A DNA stretch of 30,384 nt from Corallochytrium limacisporum (GCA_002811645.1 PDIP01000008.1:183887-214270), one strand, 5' to 3'. Shown: positions 1 through 9,207, counted from the first letter of the stretch. Notes: generated from the letters alone by a model not told the origin. Translations and numbers: made by a program.

Positions 1-1535
1 GGGGGGGGGGGGAGGGAGGGAGTGGATCGAAGGATTGTTTTAATAACTGGTGCATCGGGCAGCCTCTTATTATCTCTATAGTTGTTTCTACCGTCTTGAT
101 AATCGAGGTCTTGCAAGGCACCTGTCTCGCGTGCATTAAAGACAAATTTTTTTCTATTCACCCCCCTCCCCCCCACATGCACACTTACGCGAAGGAACTT
201 TTTTGAAGAGGTTCTCAAGGGGGGCCCGCTCCAACGCGCCCACTCCTACTCCATCGGGAGATGGTTGTTACCAGAAAAACTTGTCGAATGAAGCACAGAC
301 CGAAGGATTTGTTTGGCTTTGCCATCTCTTCGGGTCGGACAAAAAACGTGGTGGTGGCTGAAAGTCTTCTCTTCATCTCGCCCGTCGCGCCCCTTAGGCT
401 TGAAACCAAGGTCACTATTCCCTTTGACGATCGGGAACGAAGTTAAAAAAAATACCTTGCCATTACCGAGAAACTGGCGATGAGAGAACAGTCAACTCCA
501 AGCGCGAGTGGAGATCTTGTTTGTCCTCTCGCGGTACATTACTGCGTGCGATTTGGGCGACGAAAGCGGTTCGCTGACGCGCATGATTTCCATAATCTCG
601 CAATACAAACTTTTGTCCATGATGAATTGGGCGCTCGCCAAATGATCCGCCGGTCTTATCAATTGGAAAAGCTTCATTGCTGAGCTGGCGTGGTGGTTGG
701 ACAGGGGTTCCCGGGGAGGAGGTACGACTTGAACATATGAAGTAGTGTCCAAACCTTGGTGGGCAAGCAACTGGGTAGATGCGGGAGGTTTGGAGGGGTG
801 CAATCCCATCCCTGAAGACGGATTTTTCTATTTTGTGTTTTGCTTCCGTCCTCCTTGACTTTGACAGCTTTTTAACGCGCCCTGGAGATTCGGATAGTTT
901 GTATGTCATGAGGGAGGAAGAAAACGCAAGTGAGGTGCTGTTGTGCGAACGCATGGTCGAGTGGCTTTCACAGAGACAAAAAATGTGACCCGGCGGAGAG
1001 AGGAGGGGTGGGGGGGGAAGAGGAGGGGGGAAAGGTGCTTCGGGCAAAAGATACCCCGGGAGAGAGGTGGAAGCCCAAAAGAGAGCCGTGGAGAAAAGTT
1101 TTCTTTTTTTTGTTCTTTTTTTACCCCTCAGGTGATAAACATGAGGCACTTTGGGTAAAGGGCTGAGCACTTGGAAAAAAAAGAGAGGGGAGGAAACGAG
1201 GATGACCCCCGGAGTGGGGGGGAAGAGGCGGTTTACCTGCAAAGGCATCCGTGTTCTGTTGAAGTGCCGGAGGAGCTTTGAATAGGACGTGAAAGAGATG
1301 TGAGCATGATGCAGTAAGGATATTCAAATCCTTGGAGGCCTCCATTAAAAGCCGCTCACGTCCTGTAAAGACCCAATTCGGGTGAAGGACTGTGTAATAT
1401 CTCCGGGTAAGCTTCGGAATCACCTCAGCTATTTGAATGGTAGTCGCCTGGACAATCAAGTCTTATCAGGAACTCATTCGACCATTATAGGGATCTGCTG
1501 TATCCGTGACCTCGAGAGAATCCAAATCTTCAATT
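1..1535. other. Intergenic region with poly-G/C tracts, no gene recognised
   Basis: The window opens with a run of 12 G followed by GGGAGGGAG. C-rich tracts occur near 163-175, and purine-rich tracts occur near 1000-1040 and 1180-1220. Open frames here on both strands are either short or rich in low-complexity Pro, Ser and Arg, with no domain I recognise. An ATG-started frame at 480-683 would encode 67 residues without a recognisable motif. The last roughly 100 bases should hold the promoter of the secreted-protein gene that starts at 1536. ATTATAG near 1484-1490 is a weak TATA-like candidate. Confidence 0.6.
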
Positions 1536-2861
1536 ATGAAGACTTCGTTCCTTTCATTTCTTGTAAGCGGCCTGTTGGCCCTCGCTGTGGAGGTAAATGC
1601 GTTAAGGGTTTTCACAGACCAAAGGTGCCTTCACATTAAAGGCAAGACTTGGTTTTGGTACGACAACCGAGAGTGCCGCTATTCGCATGAGCCCAATAGT
1701 GAAATGCAAATCTGGCAAGCGTCTTTTGCAGGCATGCCCCTTGATATTCTTGCTATGGGCGATGACGGTAGTTGCATCAGCAACCCGGATTATCCTAAAA
1801 GTGACGTCCTGAGCATTCAAACTTTCTCTGATGCAGACTGGGTGGTGTTCGAGGACGAGCACTGGCGCCATGGTAAGTACTCCTGCATTCTCATTGATGC
1901 AACTTGGACTCTTTCCGACGAAGAGTATAACTACACTCTGAAATACGCCCAAAGGTATGGTGCACCCGTTTTCGTCCTTGGCGCACAACGTGGTACAGAC
2001 TCTGGTAACCAGTGGGAGAACGGCGGTGTTTCGAGGGGTGCGTCGTTCAGCAGCGGCGCCGCCTACAATGGAGTACCCACTCAGGAAGGTATGGCTGAGT
2101 GTAAGAACACTATGCTGTCCGCTAACGCCCAAATTAATCTGGCCGGCGTGTATGGTGAGTACGTGCACGTGACGGGCGCAGGGAACACACCATTCTTCAC
2201 TGACCGGGACGATCCCAGCAAGGTGTTCGCCTACTACCACAACAATGGTGGTGCTGACATCCTTATTTCCTATCTTTCTGCTCCCCTCTGGACGGAGGCA
2301 GGTAGTGCCTACGCCACCTACCTCATGGATTGGGTATTCCGAGGTAACTACTTCGGTCGCCGAGACTACAGCCGCTACTTGGAGACAATGAACACGGAGG
2401 TCCTGGCCAACGTTTGGCCTCAGCCTCTCGGTCTGTGGTTCGGCAACGGCAAGTACGGTGGCCTGAGCGTGCCCAAAATTCTCGCCTGGTTCGATAACCC
2501 TCCTATGAACTGTGGCGACGATAGCTTGGCCAAACGTGCTGACCGTAGAAACATGCACACTGTTACAGTTCCACCACATCAGCAAGTGAACTACAATGAC
2601 CAGGATGCACAACTGATCTTCCACATGCCGTGCCAGGGTTGCGAAGCAGACAACATGATCTTCTACTCAAGTCGGACTGACGAGTATCCCATCACTGCCA
2701 GCAAAGACATGATCGACCAGGTGGTGAAGCGTTTTCCGAACATCCAACGTATCACCAAGTGTGGCTCTGAGTGGACTGCATGGGTCACCGCCACTCATCT
2801 CGAGAAAGGGGAAACGTACAATAATCCCCCTAAAGAAGTGCCCGTCACCACTGTAGCATGA
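1536..2861 (+). CDS. Secreted protein A, possible Agd3/CBM87-like, tandem paralogue
   Basis: Encodes 441 residues. The first in-frame ATG is at 1536; the frame is open slightly further upstream but only with non-ATG codons. Residues 1-22 form a clear signal peptide (Lys at position 2, hydrophobic core, probable cleavage after VNA), so the protein should enter the secretory pathway. No later membrane segment is seen. It is a clear paralogue of the gene at 4845. Shared blocks are HEPN(S/T)EM at residue 51, (R/H)HGK(Y/F)SCIL at 111-119, GRRDYSRY at 274-281 followed by ETMNTE, a CxxC at 366-369, and WVTATHLEKG at 415-424. Six cysteines (31, 117, 326, 366, 369, 409) are shared, suggesting three conserved disulfides. 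The order of segments (Rossmann-like start, a helix-strand region near 125-150, then a GRR motif at 274-276) recalls the N-terminal CBM87-type part of fungal Agd3 deacetylases. That assignment is an inference from memory. The catalytic Asp pair expected after the RR motif is not seen; ETMNTE stands there. It ends about 60 residues earlier than its paralogue, without the Cys-rich tail. Confidence 0.85.
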   Translation: MKTSFLSFLVSGLLALAVEVNALRVFTDQRCLHIKGKTWFWYDNRECRYSHEPNSEMQIWQASFAGMPLDILAMGDDGSCISNPDYPKSDVLSIQTFSDADWVVFEDEHWRHGKYSCILIDATWTLSDEEYNYTLKYAQRYGAPVFVLGAQRGTDSGNQWENGGVSRGASFSSGAAYNGVPTQEGMAECKNTMLSANAQINLAGVYGEYVHVTGAGNTPFFTDRDDPSKVFAYYHNNGGADILISYLSAPLWTEAGSAYATYLMDWVFRGNYFGRRDYSRYLETMNTEVLANVWPQPLGLWFGNGKYGGLSVPKILAWFDNPPMNCGDDSLAKRADRRNMHTVTVPPHQQVNYNDQDAQLIFHMPCQGCEADNMIFYSSRTDEYPITASKDMIDQVVKRFPNIQRITKCGSEWTAWVTATHLEKGETYNNPPKEVPVTTVA

Positions 2862-2874
2862 ATGATTTACAAAC

Positions 2875-3060
2875 ATGGCTGGACCATATTCACATGATCT
2901 ATATAATGGAGAAAACTTAATTGTAGCTGAGACAGCTGGTATGTCTCATGTACTAGTATATAATATTGTAAGAAGACTGGATCTTCCACGAGAATTAAAA
3001 CAAGTACCTTCAATTATTCTAACATGGTCCCAAACTCAGCTTTCGTATGGCAATGCCTAA
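2875..3060 (+). CDS. AT-rich small ORF of unknown origin (possible inserted fragment)
   Basis: Encodes 61 residues with an ATG in good context (A at -3, G at +4), starting 13 bases after the stop of the first secreted-protein gene. Only 11 of its 61 codons end in G or C, quite unlike the neighbouring genes, which favour C or G at that position. An AT-rich stretch this long without a stop in one frame suggests it once was, or still is, coding. I do not recognise the product. No signal peptide or membrane segment is evident. It could be a fragment of an organellar, viral, endosymbiont or mobile-element gene, or a chance ORF in an AT-rich insertion. The 31-base segment at 2956-2986 inside it is copied again downstream. 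Confidence 0.25.
   Translation: MAGPYSHDLYNGENLIVAETAGMSHVLVYNIVRRLDLPRELKQVPSIILTWSQTQLSYGNA
2956..2986 (+). repeat. 31-bp direct repeat, copy 1
   Basis: This 31-base AT-rich segment, starting GTATATAATATTG, recurs without mismatch at 3078-3108, 122 bp downstream. Copy 1 lies in frame inside the 61-codon ORF, so it is probably the source copy. Confidence 0.9.
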
Positions 3061-3064
3061 GAGT

Positions 3065-3122
3065 GTTTACTTACTTTGTATATAATATTGTAAGAAGACT
3101 GGATCTTCGTTTACTTACTTTG
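3065..3122 (+). repeat. Templated duplication: 31-mer copy 2 flanked by 14-bp direct repeats
   Basis: The sequence GTTTACTTACTTTG occurs at 3065-3078 and again at 3109-3122. Between them sits the second copy of the 31-mer (3078-3108; its first G is shared with the left repeat). So about 30 bases copied from 2957-2986 have been placed between two copies of a 14-bp sequence. This pattern fits templated filler DNA at a repaired break, with the 14-mer duplicated like a target site. It does not look like a known transposon, because the inserted piece has no terminal inverted repeats. Confidence 0.85.
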
Positions 3123-4751
3123 ACCCATGTCAAGCTCATGGAAGGGAAAGATGATCATCTTGCTTTCCGGAATTTCACCGGGTTTGTTCCTTTTGCTTAG
3201 AGGTCCACAGCTCCCGCATGCGACGACCGGGCCGCACTCTAGTGGCACACGAGCTGTTGATCAACATGGCAGATGCGTATCTCTGGAAGCGTTCGTGCAG
3301 ATTGACTCCCTAGCGTCCACACGCTTTGACTTGCAGGGAGTGACACCACAGTAAAGCAAGGATGAGATTCGCGAGCCCAAGTCTATTTCTCCCTTACTTG
3401 CTCAAATTCCTTCCCCCTCCGTGCCCACGGTCTTCCGCGGCGCTTCACCAACTACCTGGCTGCCGATCCCTACGTATAACATAATTGGTACATTTGATAT
3501 GGAAAAGTGGAAGGAAAATGTTTCAACCGCAAGGACGATCGGACGTGCGCTCTCCCAGTCCTTCGAAACATTCTCCCCGGGCGGTGTCAACCCCCCCTTT
3601 TCCCCAGACGTCGTATCCGTAAATTTCTAAAGCAAATTGCACGCGAAAACGGTTGCATTTCTAACCAGTTGGTGGTGGTGTGTAAGAACGGAATCATTTC
3701 TTCCCGTCGGTTTCCGGTACATTACAACCTGGAATTGACTCTCGTGTCTGGGAAAATCCCGGGAGTGCAATCACTAGCTAGTGGTGGGATCGATGAAACC
3801 GCCCTCTGCTTTTCATCGGTAACCAGCCGTTGTGTATACATTTTTAACCAAATCTGCGCCCCAGGTGACGGAACGGCGAAGAAAAGGCAGGGTTAGGTGA
3901 AAATGAAATAAAGACCCAAGAAGGCAGCGGGCTGGGGCACGCCGTTGTTTGGGGGAGAGGAGACCCCGGCGGAAAGGGGGGGGAAGGGAGGACAAGACTT
4001 GGAGCCTCCTCGGCACGGGGAGGGCGAAAGGGACGGGTCAGAAAATTGCAAGAAGAGAAAAAAAAAAAAAACAAAATTAGAGAAAGGGAAAAGAAATGAA
4101 TAAAAGGGGCAAAAAAAAAAGGGGATCCGGCTCGGCTTGGGAGTGGTCAGGGTGCGCCCAGAACAAAGGCGAAACGTGGTGCATAATCGTTTTCCAAGCA
4201 ATTCCAATACTGGTACCACCACGCAATGTCCAGTAATTACCAGATGAAAGAAACTCTGGTATGAAGCGGACGTTGGTTGGGGAATGAAGCGGCGATGGTA
4301 GTGAAGAACCCGGGGCTGTGGGAGGGGAAAGGGGGAGGAGGGACGAACGCACGCGATGGTTGCAAAGAGCCGGTCCCCGCCTTCCAAAGAGGGGGGGGAC
4401 GTGCACGCGACTGGGTGTAATGAGCCGGCCTCTCCCCCCCTCTGGACCCAACATAAAACGGTGACCAAACGGAAAATTTTCTTTTTAATCGGCTACTGAG
4501 CGGTGGGGAACTTTCAGTAGGGATTCCACTGATACTGCTACCATGTTACGATGATACAATGGCTCCTGTCTGAATTCCTGATAGGTCCATACCAAAGGGG
4601 TACATGCGCGGCACCTTTCAGGAAGGGAGGCACCACCTGGTTCTGTGGACTGGTGATTTGAGTCCAGGAGGCTGTTGGGAACTGAAGCCAACTGGTCGGT
4701 CGGAACGGTTGTGTGGGACTGACGAGTCCCACTGGGTAGATTGTCGGCAGC

Positions 4752-4758
4752 TATTTAA
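4752..4758 (+). promoter_or_regulatory. Possible TATA-like element for the second secreted-protein gene
   Basis: TATTTAA lies 87 bases upstream of the ATG at 4845. The spacing would give a leader of about 55-60 bases if transcription starts about 30 bases downstream of the element. The call rests on motif and position only. Confidence 0.3.
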
Positions 4759-4844
4759 GACATGTTCTCATGATGAAATAGTCGGGCCATCGGCACGCCC
4801 AGCAATACACTGTAGATCAAACCGGGCAACACGGTTTCATCAAG

Positions 4845-6287
4845 ATGATGAAGAAACTTGTTTCTAGTACTTTTGCCAGCCTGATGGCCCTTGCCGCTTT
4901 GCAGGTCAACGCGGAAAGAGTCTTTGTCGACTCAAAATGTATTGTCGTCAAGGACTACACTTGGGGCACCTACGAAGGCCAGGAGCGCTTCTTCCACGAA
5001 CCCAACACCGAAATGGAGATCTGGCAGACGTCTTTCGCAAACATGCCAGTTGAGGTTATGGGCATTCCTAACGTAGTCGACTGGGAATGGGAAGTCTTTA
5101 ACGACGATGAGTGGCACCACGGTAAGTTCTCCTGCATCCTCATGTGGCTGTATGACAGTAACACACTCACTGATGATCAGGTGACTTACATCAAGAACTA
5201 CGCCAAGAAGTACGGCGCCCGTATCCTCTATTTGGATGCGTACTACGGCAACCCTTTCGAGGGTGAAGGTATTATCTACCCTAAAAACGAAGACAGCCCT
5301 TATCTTGGCTCACATGGAGTCCCGACTTCGGATGGTATGAAACTGAACAAGCTTAATCTGTTGGATCCCACGAAAAAGATTCCCCTTGACGGATTCTATG
5401 GCGGTGCAGTCCAATTGAACAGCACTGTCAGCGGAAACATTCCTTACCTGGTTGATTCCGAACAACCGGATCAAGTATATGCCTACTACCACGAGACGGA
5501 TGGTGTTCAGACCCTGATTTCCTACATTCCTTCCCCCATCTGGGAAGAGGGCGGTAACATTTACGGTACCTACCTCATCGACTTTGTCCTCAACGGTCTG
5601 TACTTTGGTCGCCGCGACTACAGCCGCTATATGGAGACAATGAACACGGAAAACTTGCCCAATGTCTGGCCCGAACCGCTTGGGCTTTGGTACAGCAACG
5701 GTAAGTACGGTGACTTGAACGTGACCAGTATCATTTCCTACCTCAAGGACCCTCCACTGTTCTGCGAAGATGATAGCCTCGACAATCGTGCCAAACGCCG
5801 CCTCTGGGAACCCTACTTCGCCAACAACACTGCCCAATTGATTCAGGATAAGCCATGCGCCACTTGCGACCCTGACAACTTCATTTTCTATTCCAGCAAG
5901 ACCTTGTCGTACCCCATCTCTGGCACGGAGGAATACGTCGTCGACGTCGCCACTCGCTTCCCCAACGCCTCAGAAGTTATCAAGTGTGGACAGGAGTACA
6001 CTACGTGGGTCACCGCCACTCACCTTGAGAAGGGCCAAACTGAAGGCCATGCCATGCCCAATCCTCCCCTTCCAGTGAAAGTCCAGAACCCCGGTGATTG
6101 CTCGCTCAATGAGTACACCAAGTCGGCCACTGGTGGATCCTGCTACTGGGAAAAAGACCCGAGTAACAACTGTGCAGTCTGCGAAGACAACGGCTGCGCA
6201 TGTGGTGCAGAGAACCCTCATCTCTGCCTCGAGTGCGGCGCAGCGAATTGCAACTCTGCTGTGGCCTGCGTGCCCACGAAATCCTAA
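4845..6287 (+). CDS. Secreted protein B, possible Agd3/CBM87-like with Cys-rich tail
   Basis: Encodes 480 residues starting with two consecutive ATG codons; the first is taken as the start. Residues 1-23 are a signal peptide (MMKK, then a hydrophobic core ending in VNA). It is paralogous to the gene at 1536 across residues 24-410: HEPNTEMEIWQTSFANMP at 51-68, HHGKFSCIL at 91-99, GLYFGRRDYSRY at 251-262, a CxxC at 338-341 and WVTATHLEKG at 388-397. N-glycosylation sequons are visible at Asn192, Asn292, Asn327 and Asn374, fitting a secreted or surface glycoprotein. Residues 419-475 form a separate module with ten cysteines, including CxxC pairs at 443/446 and 461/464 and CxC at 451/453, resembling small extracellular disulfide-rich domains. 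No GPI-type hydrophobic C-terminus is seen. The same tentative CBM87/Agd3-like assignment applies. The position where CE18 enzymes carry the catalytic Asp pair reads ETMNTE here, so deacetylase activity is not expected and a binding role is more likely. The function is not established. Confidence 0.85.
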   Translation: MMKKLVSSTFASLMALAALQVNAERVFVDSKCIVVKDYTWGTYEGQERFFHEPNTEMEIWQTSFANMPVEVMGIPNVVDWEWEVFNDDEWHHGKFSCILMWLYDSNTLTDDQVTYIKNYAKKYGARILYLDAYYGNPFEGEGIIYPKNEDSPYLGSHGVPTSDGMKLNKLNLLDPTKKIPLDGFYGGAVQLNSTVSGNIPYLVDSEQPDQVYAYYHETDGVQTLISYIPSPIWEEGGNIYGTYLIDFVLNGLYFGRRDYSRYMETMNTENLPNVWPEPLGLWYSNGKYGDLNVTSIISYLKDPPLFCEDDSLDNRAKRRLWEPYFANNTAQLIQDKPCATCDPDNFIFYSSKTLSYPISGTEEYVVDVATRFPNASEVIKCGQEYTTWVTATHLEKGQTEGHAMPNPPLPVKVQNPGDCSLNEYTKSATGGSCYWEKDPSNNCAVCEDNGCACGAENPHLCLECGAANCNSAVACVPTKS

Positions 6288-6641
6288 ATGACAGCAGGTC
6301 TGTCATCGAGCATATATTAACAGTGAAGCCCTCACTGATTTTTCTTTTGTCTAGTTTCGTTATTCTGGACCCGCAGTGAGACGGCTGGTCGGTCTCACCA
6401 ACATCACACATGTAAAATATGAACTACATAGTTTTTCAAACCAAAATATTAAAGGCCTCGAGAATTCCGCTGCACAATACAATGGTAACAATCACAGACG
6501 AACACCCAAAACAAAATCACCTTTTACCATACGTGTAAACCACCATAGAACATTAGACAAACATTTTGGCACTGACTCGCTGCACGGACTTCTGCATACG
6601 GCAATAAACATGGTTTAATTACACAGAGGAATGAAATGGTT
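6288..6641. other. Convergent spacer, nothing recognised
   Basis: This is a 354-bp AT-richer spacer between the 3' ends of the secreted-protein gene and the nitronate monooxygenase gene. It presumably contains both 3' untranslated regions. I see no convincing AATAAA signal for the + strand gene and no RNA gene. Confidence 0.6.
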
Positions 6642-7634
6642 TTACATGGCAGAAGAGAAAGTGACGAGGGAAGCGTTCTCGCGGATGATGCCTTCCGCAT
6701 CGCGCACAATCTTGGCGACCAGGTCGTGACAAGTTGGGATGTCATCGATAAGGCCAATGACAGGGCCTGCGGTCCAGATTCCGTGATCGGGGTCACCACG
6801 TTTCTCACCCTCACGGCCACGGGTACCGTTGACCAAAGGCGCAAGGTCGGCAAAATCGGTCTGGCCGGCCTGACTCTCAATGTTCACGACCTCCTCAGCA
6901 ACCTTGTTTTTGTAGACACGGGCAGTGTTGCGCAGAGAGCGGAAGATCAAAGTCGTCTGGCGCTCGTCACTTTCAACACAGCGCTGTTTGAACTCCTGAG
7001 GCCAGGGACATTCCTTGGTCACGCAGAAACGAGTGCCCATGTTAATTCCAATGGCACCCATGCTAAGGGCAGCTGCCAGTCCCGCTCCGTCACCGATGGA
7101 GCCGGAAGCAATAAACGGCACCTTCAACTTGCGCTTGCAGATGGGCAAAAGAGTGAAAAGAGTGTTGTCGTCCTCACCAGGGTGTCCCGCGCATTCGAAG
7201 CCGTCCATGGATACAATGTCGACACCGGCACGCTCGGAGCTCTGGGCGTGGCGGATGCTGGTGCACTTATGGATGCAAATGAGGCCGGCGTCCTTGAACA
7301 TACGGACCCACTTCTTGGGGTTGTTGCCAGCGGTTTCGACGATTTTGATGCCTTCCTCGATAATCACCCGAGCGAACTCTTCGTACGGAGGGGGGGTAAT
7401 GGCAGGCAGAATGGTCAGATTCACGGCGAATGGCTTGTCAGTCATGCTACGTACTCGTGCGATTTCACGGCGAAGGTTCTCAGGAGATCCCGTGTTGAGG
7501 GCAGTCAGGCACCCGAGAGCACCAGCATTGGACACCGCAGCGGTCAGCTCAGCTGTACCAGCACCAGTCATACCACCGCAGACGATGGGGTGCTGGATGC
7601 CCAGCATTTCGGTAAGCTTGGTCTTCAGAGGCAT
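6642..7634 (-). CDS. Nitronate monooxygenase-like FMN enzyme (2-nitropropane dioxygenase family)
   Basis: Encodes 330 residues, close to the usual family length, with a clean ATG at 7634. The family oxidises alkyl nitronates such as propionate-3-nitronate with FMN and O2, removing toxic nitro compounds. The TIM-barrel start LGIQHPIVCGGMTG (residues 11-24) is typical, as is VNLTILP (71-77). GFECAGHPG at 145-153 carries the histidine (His151) expected as catalytic base in this family. SGSIGDGAGLAAALSMGA (177-194) followed by GTRF (200-203) is the FMN phosphate-binding region. No targeting signal is seen; it ends in SSAM, so a cytosolic location is likely. It is convergent with the upstream secreted-protein gene and divergent from the acyl-CoA dehydrogenase. 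Related members of this superfamily, such as FabK-type enoyl reductases, are an alternative, but the His-containing motif favours nitronate oxidation. Confidence 0.88.
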   Translation of the reverse strand: MPLKTKLTEMLGIQHPIVCGGMTGAGTAELTAAVSNAGALGCLTALNTGSPENLRREIARVRSMTDKPFAVNLTILPAITPPPYEEFARVIIEEGIKIVETAGNNPKKWVRMFKDAGLICIHKCTSIRHAQSSERAGVDIVSMDGFECAGHPGEDDNTLFTLLPICKRKLKVPFIASGSIGDGAGLAAALSMGAIGINMGTRFCVTKECPWPQEFKQRCVESDERQTTLIFRSLRNTARVYKNKVAEEVVNIESQAGQTDFADLAPLVNGTRGREGEKRGDPDHGIWTAGPVIGLIDDIPTCHDLVAKIVRDAEGIIRENASLVTFSSAM

Positions 7635-7723
7635 AATGTATCACTGATCTTTTCCGACCTCGATTCTCTCTCGAACCATCAATTTGCTGATCAACTCTGC
7701 AGCTAAACACGCACCGTAACAGC

Positions 7724-7730
7724 TTTTATA
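7724..7730 (-). promoter_or_regulatory. TATA box candidate for the nitronate monooxygenase gene
   Basis: On the minus strand this reads TATAAAA within GGTATAAAAGCTG, 89 bases upstream of the ATG at 7634. It matches the eukaryotic TATA consensus and would place transcription start roughly 55-65 bases before the ATG. Confidence 0.45.
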
Positions 7731-8463
7731 CCTGCGGACTGCGCAATTCTCTGTGGGAGGCTGTGTGTCAATATGGCGGCTGTGAATCAGCCTCGCTCTG
7801 GCTATGCCCAACACACAGTCATTCCTTTCGGCAACGCATACTCCTCTGCGATACAAGCCACCTGGAAAGGGCAAGTGGTGTCTCTGGCTCTCGTACACCC
7901 CCAAACTCCCTGTACCATCTCTCAGAAGGGCCGGCGGTTTTGGGCTGTGGTTCCCCATCGACGAGTGAGACAACCCAAACCCACGGCTGTGAAAGCCCAC
8001 ATCAAAAAGCTCTGTGCAGGAAGAGAAGCATACATACGGAAGGAACCAAGCACGGGATCTTCACCGCAGGCAGCGGTGTATCATTCAAGCCTCAGCTGAC
8101 GGATCCCTAGATTGCTTTGAGCACATACACGCACGTAAATCCAGGAGTCCGCGTGTGTATGTGCAGGCATTCGTTGCCGATGGATCAGCACACTTGCCTC
8201 GTCGCAGAGCCCACCTTAACCAGTCTTGCGAACCTCGGTGTGCCTAAGTTTAGAACAGAACTTCACATCCACGGCCGAATGGTCGAAATAATTGCGGGTG
8301 AAGCCGAGAAAAGCCCACCCAGCACAGTGTGCCTCAGTACCGCCACCACCGGGGTCACCGACGTGTACGGCTCGGTGCTGAATAAACGGACACAGAGCCA
8401 CACTACCGGGCCGTCCAATTAGCCTCCATTTCATCTCCCAACGGGAGGAGCGTCTTCGCGCGA

Positions 8464-8478
8464 GGGCCCCCCCCCGGG
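8464..8478. repeat. G3C9G3 self-complementary tract
   Basis: GGGCCCCCCCCCGGG is one of three homopolymeric C/G switch points in this window; the others are at 16692-16716 and 20381-20395. Such tracts can fold back on themselves or form G-quadruplex or i-motif structures. Confidence 0.8.
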
Positions 8479-9181
8479 CAAGGCGGTCGTGTTTTTGCCG
8501 TTCCTAGGGCTTGGTTTGCCCGTGCATGGCTGGGTTCTTTGGAGGCAAGCGAGGCCTCCTTAGGTTGCGCGCTCGCCGGAACAGCGAAGGGCGTTCCAAA
8601 AAGGATAAAAAAAATTTAACCCCGGGTTGGCGGCGTGCAAAGCGGCCAGGGGACAAAAAGAACAAAATGGAAACACAGGCCTGACACAAAAAGGCAGAAT
8701 GACCCATAAAACCGGGAAAAAGTGCCAAATCCTAACAATGGAACTGAGGATTCATCGTCACCCAGTACCCTGTCACCATCAGTCAGCCAGTTCTGCAGGG
8801 TCGAGGTTGGTTGAAGAGCAGGGTAGACCCACTGTGGCGAAGGCCGGCGTCATCCAAGAAGACATAACAAACAGGAAGGTAAGTACAGCACACACTGTAC
8901 GGCAGACACGGGATGAGACCGAAATAACACCACCATCCACAGGGACGACACCAAGTAACAACACAAGGGGATCGGTCGCGGAGCGCCCCGTCTCGGGCGC
9001 TGTGTTCTGTAGTAGCCGAACCCGTAGCACGATTCTGTCTGCTTCCCCGGGTCAAACAGCGGTAGAAGCACGGACGAACTTGGGGAGGGGGGATTGAGTG
9101 ATAATCGCTCCTTGCTGGTGCGGTCCGCGACGGACAGTGCAGTGTGTTTCTATTTTTTTCCCCTTTAAAAGGAACCCGGGG

Positions 9182-9207
9182 CACACACACACACACACAC
9201 ACACACA
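9182..9207. repeat. (CA)13 microsatellite
   Basis: Thirteen uninterrupted CA units lie in the gene-free region upstream of the acyl-CoA dehydrogenase. Nothing suggests it is transcribed as part of a gene. Confidence 0.95.

Larger units (their letters stand above)
2862..4844. other. Spacer between the two secreted-protein genes
   Basis: This spacer is nearly 2 kb. Its first 260 bases are strikingly AT-rich and carry a separate ORF and a duplicated 31-mer, annotated separately. A perfect 12-bp palindrome (CACTAGCTAGTG) lies at 3772-3783. From about 3890 to 4130 the + strand is almost entirely purine, including a run of 13 A near 4060 and a run of 10 A near 4110. Longer open frames here start with GTG rather than ATG and show no domain. 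The final 100 bases probably hold the promoter and 5' leader of the second secreted-protein gene. Confidence 0.55.

Noticed and set aside
463-1248. 261-codon open frame on the minus strand before the first secreted-protein gene
   Set aside because: The composition is low-complexity Pro/Ser/Arg from purine-rich DNA, overlapping frames are equally open, and no domain is seen.
1602-2624. 340-codon minus-strand frame opposite secreted protein A
   Set aside because: It is the complement of a gene with a signal peptide and a conserved paralogue; there is no independent support.
3507-3896. 129-codon frame between the secreted-protein genes
   Set aside because: It starts with GTG, has no domain, and its composition does not match the true genes.
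6636-7706. 356-codon plus-strand frame across the nitronate monooxygenase gene
   Set aside because: The minus-strand frame has all the family motifs; this is its mirror.
8627-9097. 156-codon frame in the 2.4-kb spacer
   Set aside because: It begins with TTG, shows no hydrophobic core or recognisable motif, and is rich in Thr/Arg/Ser.
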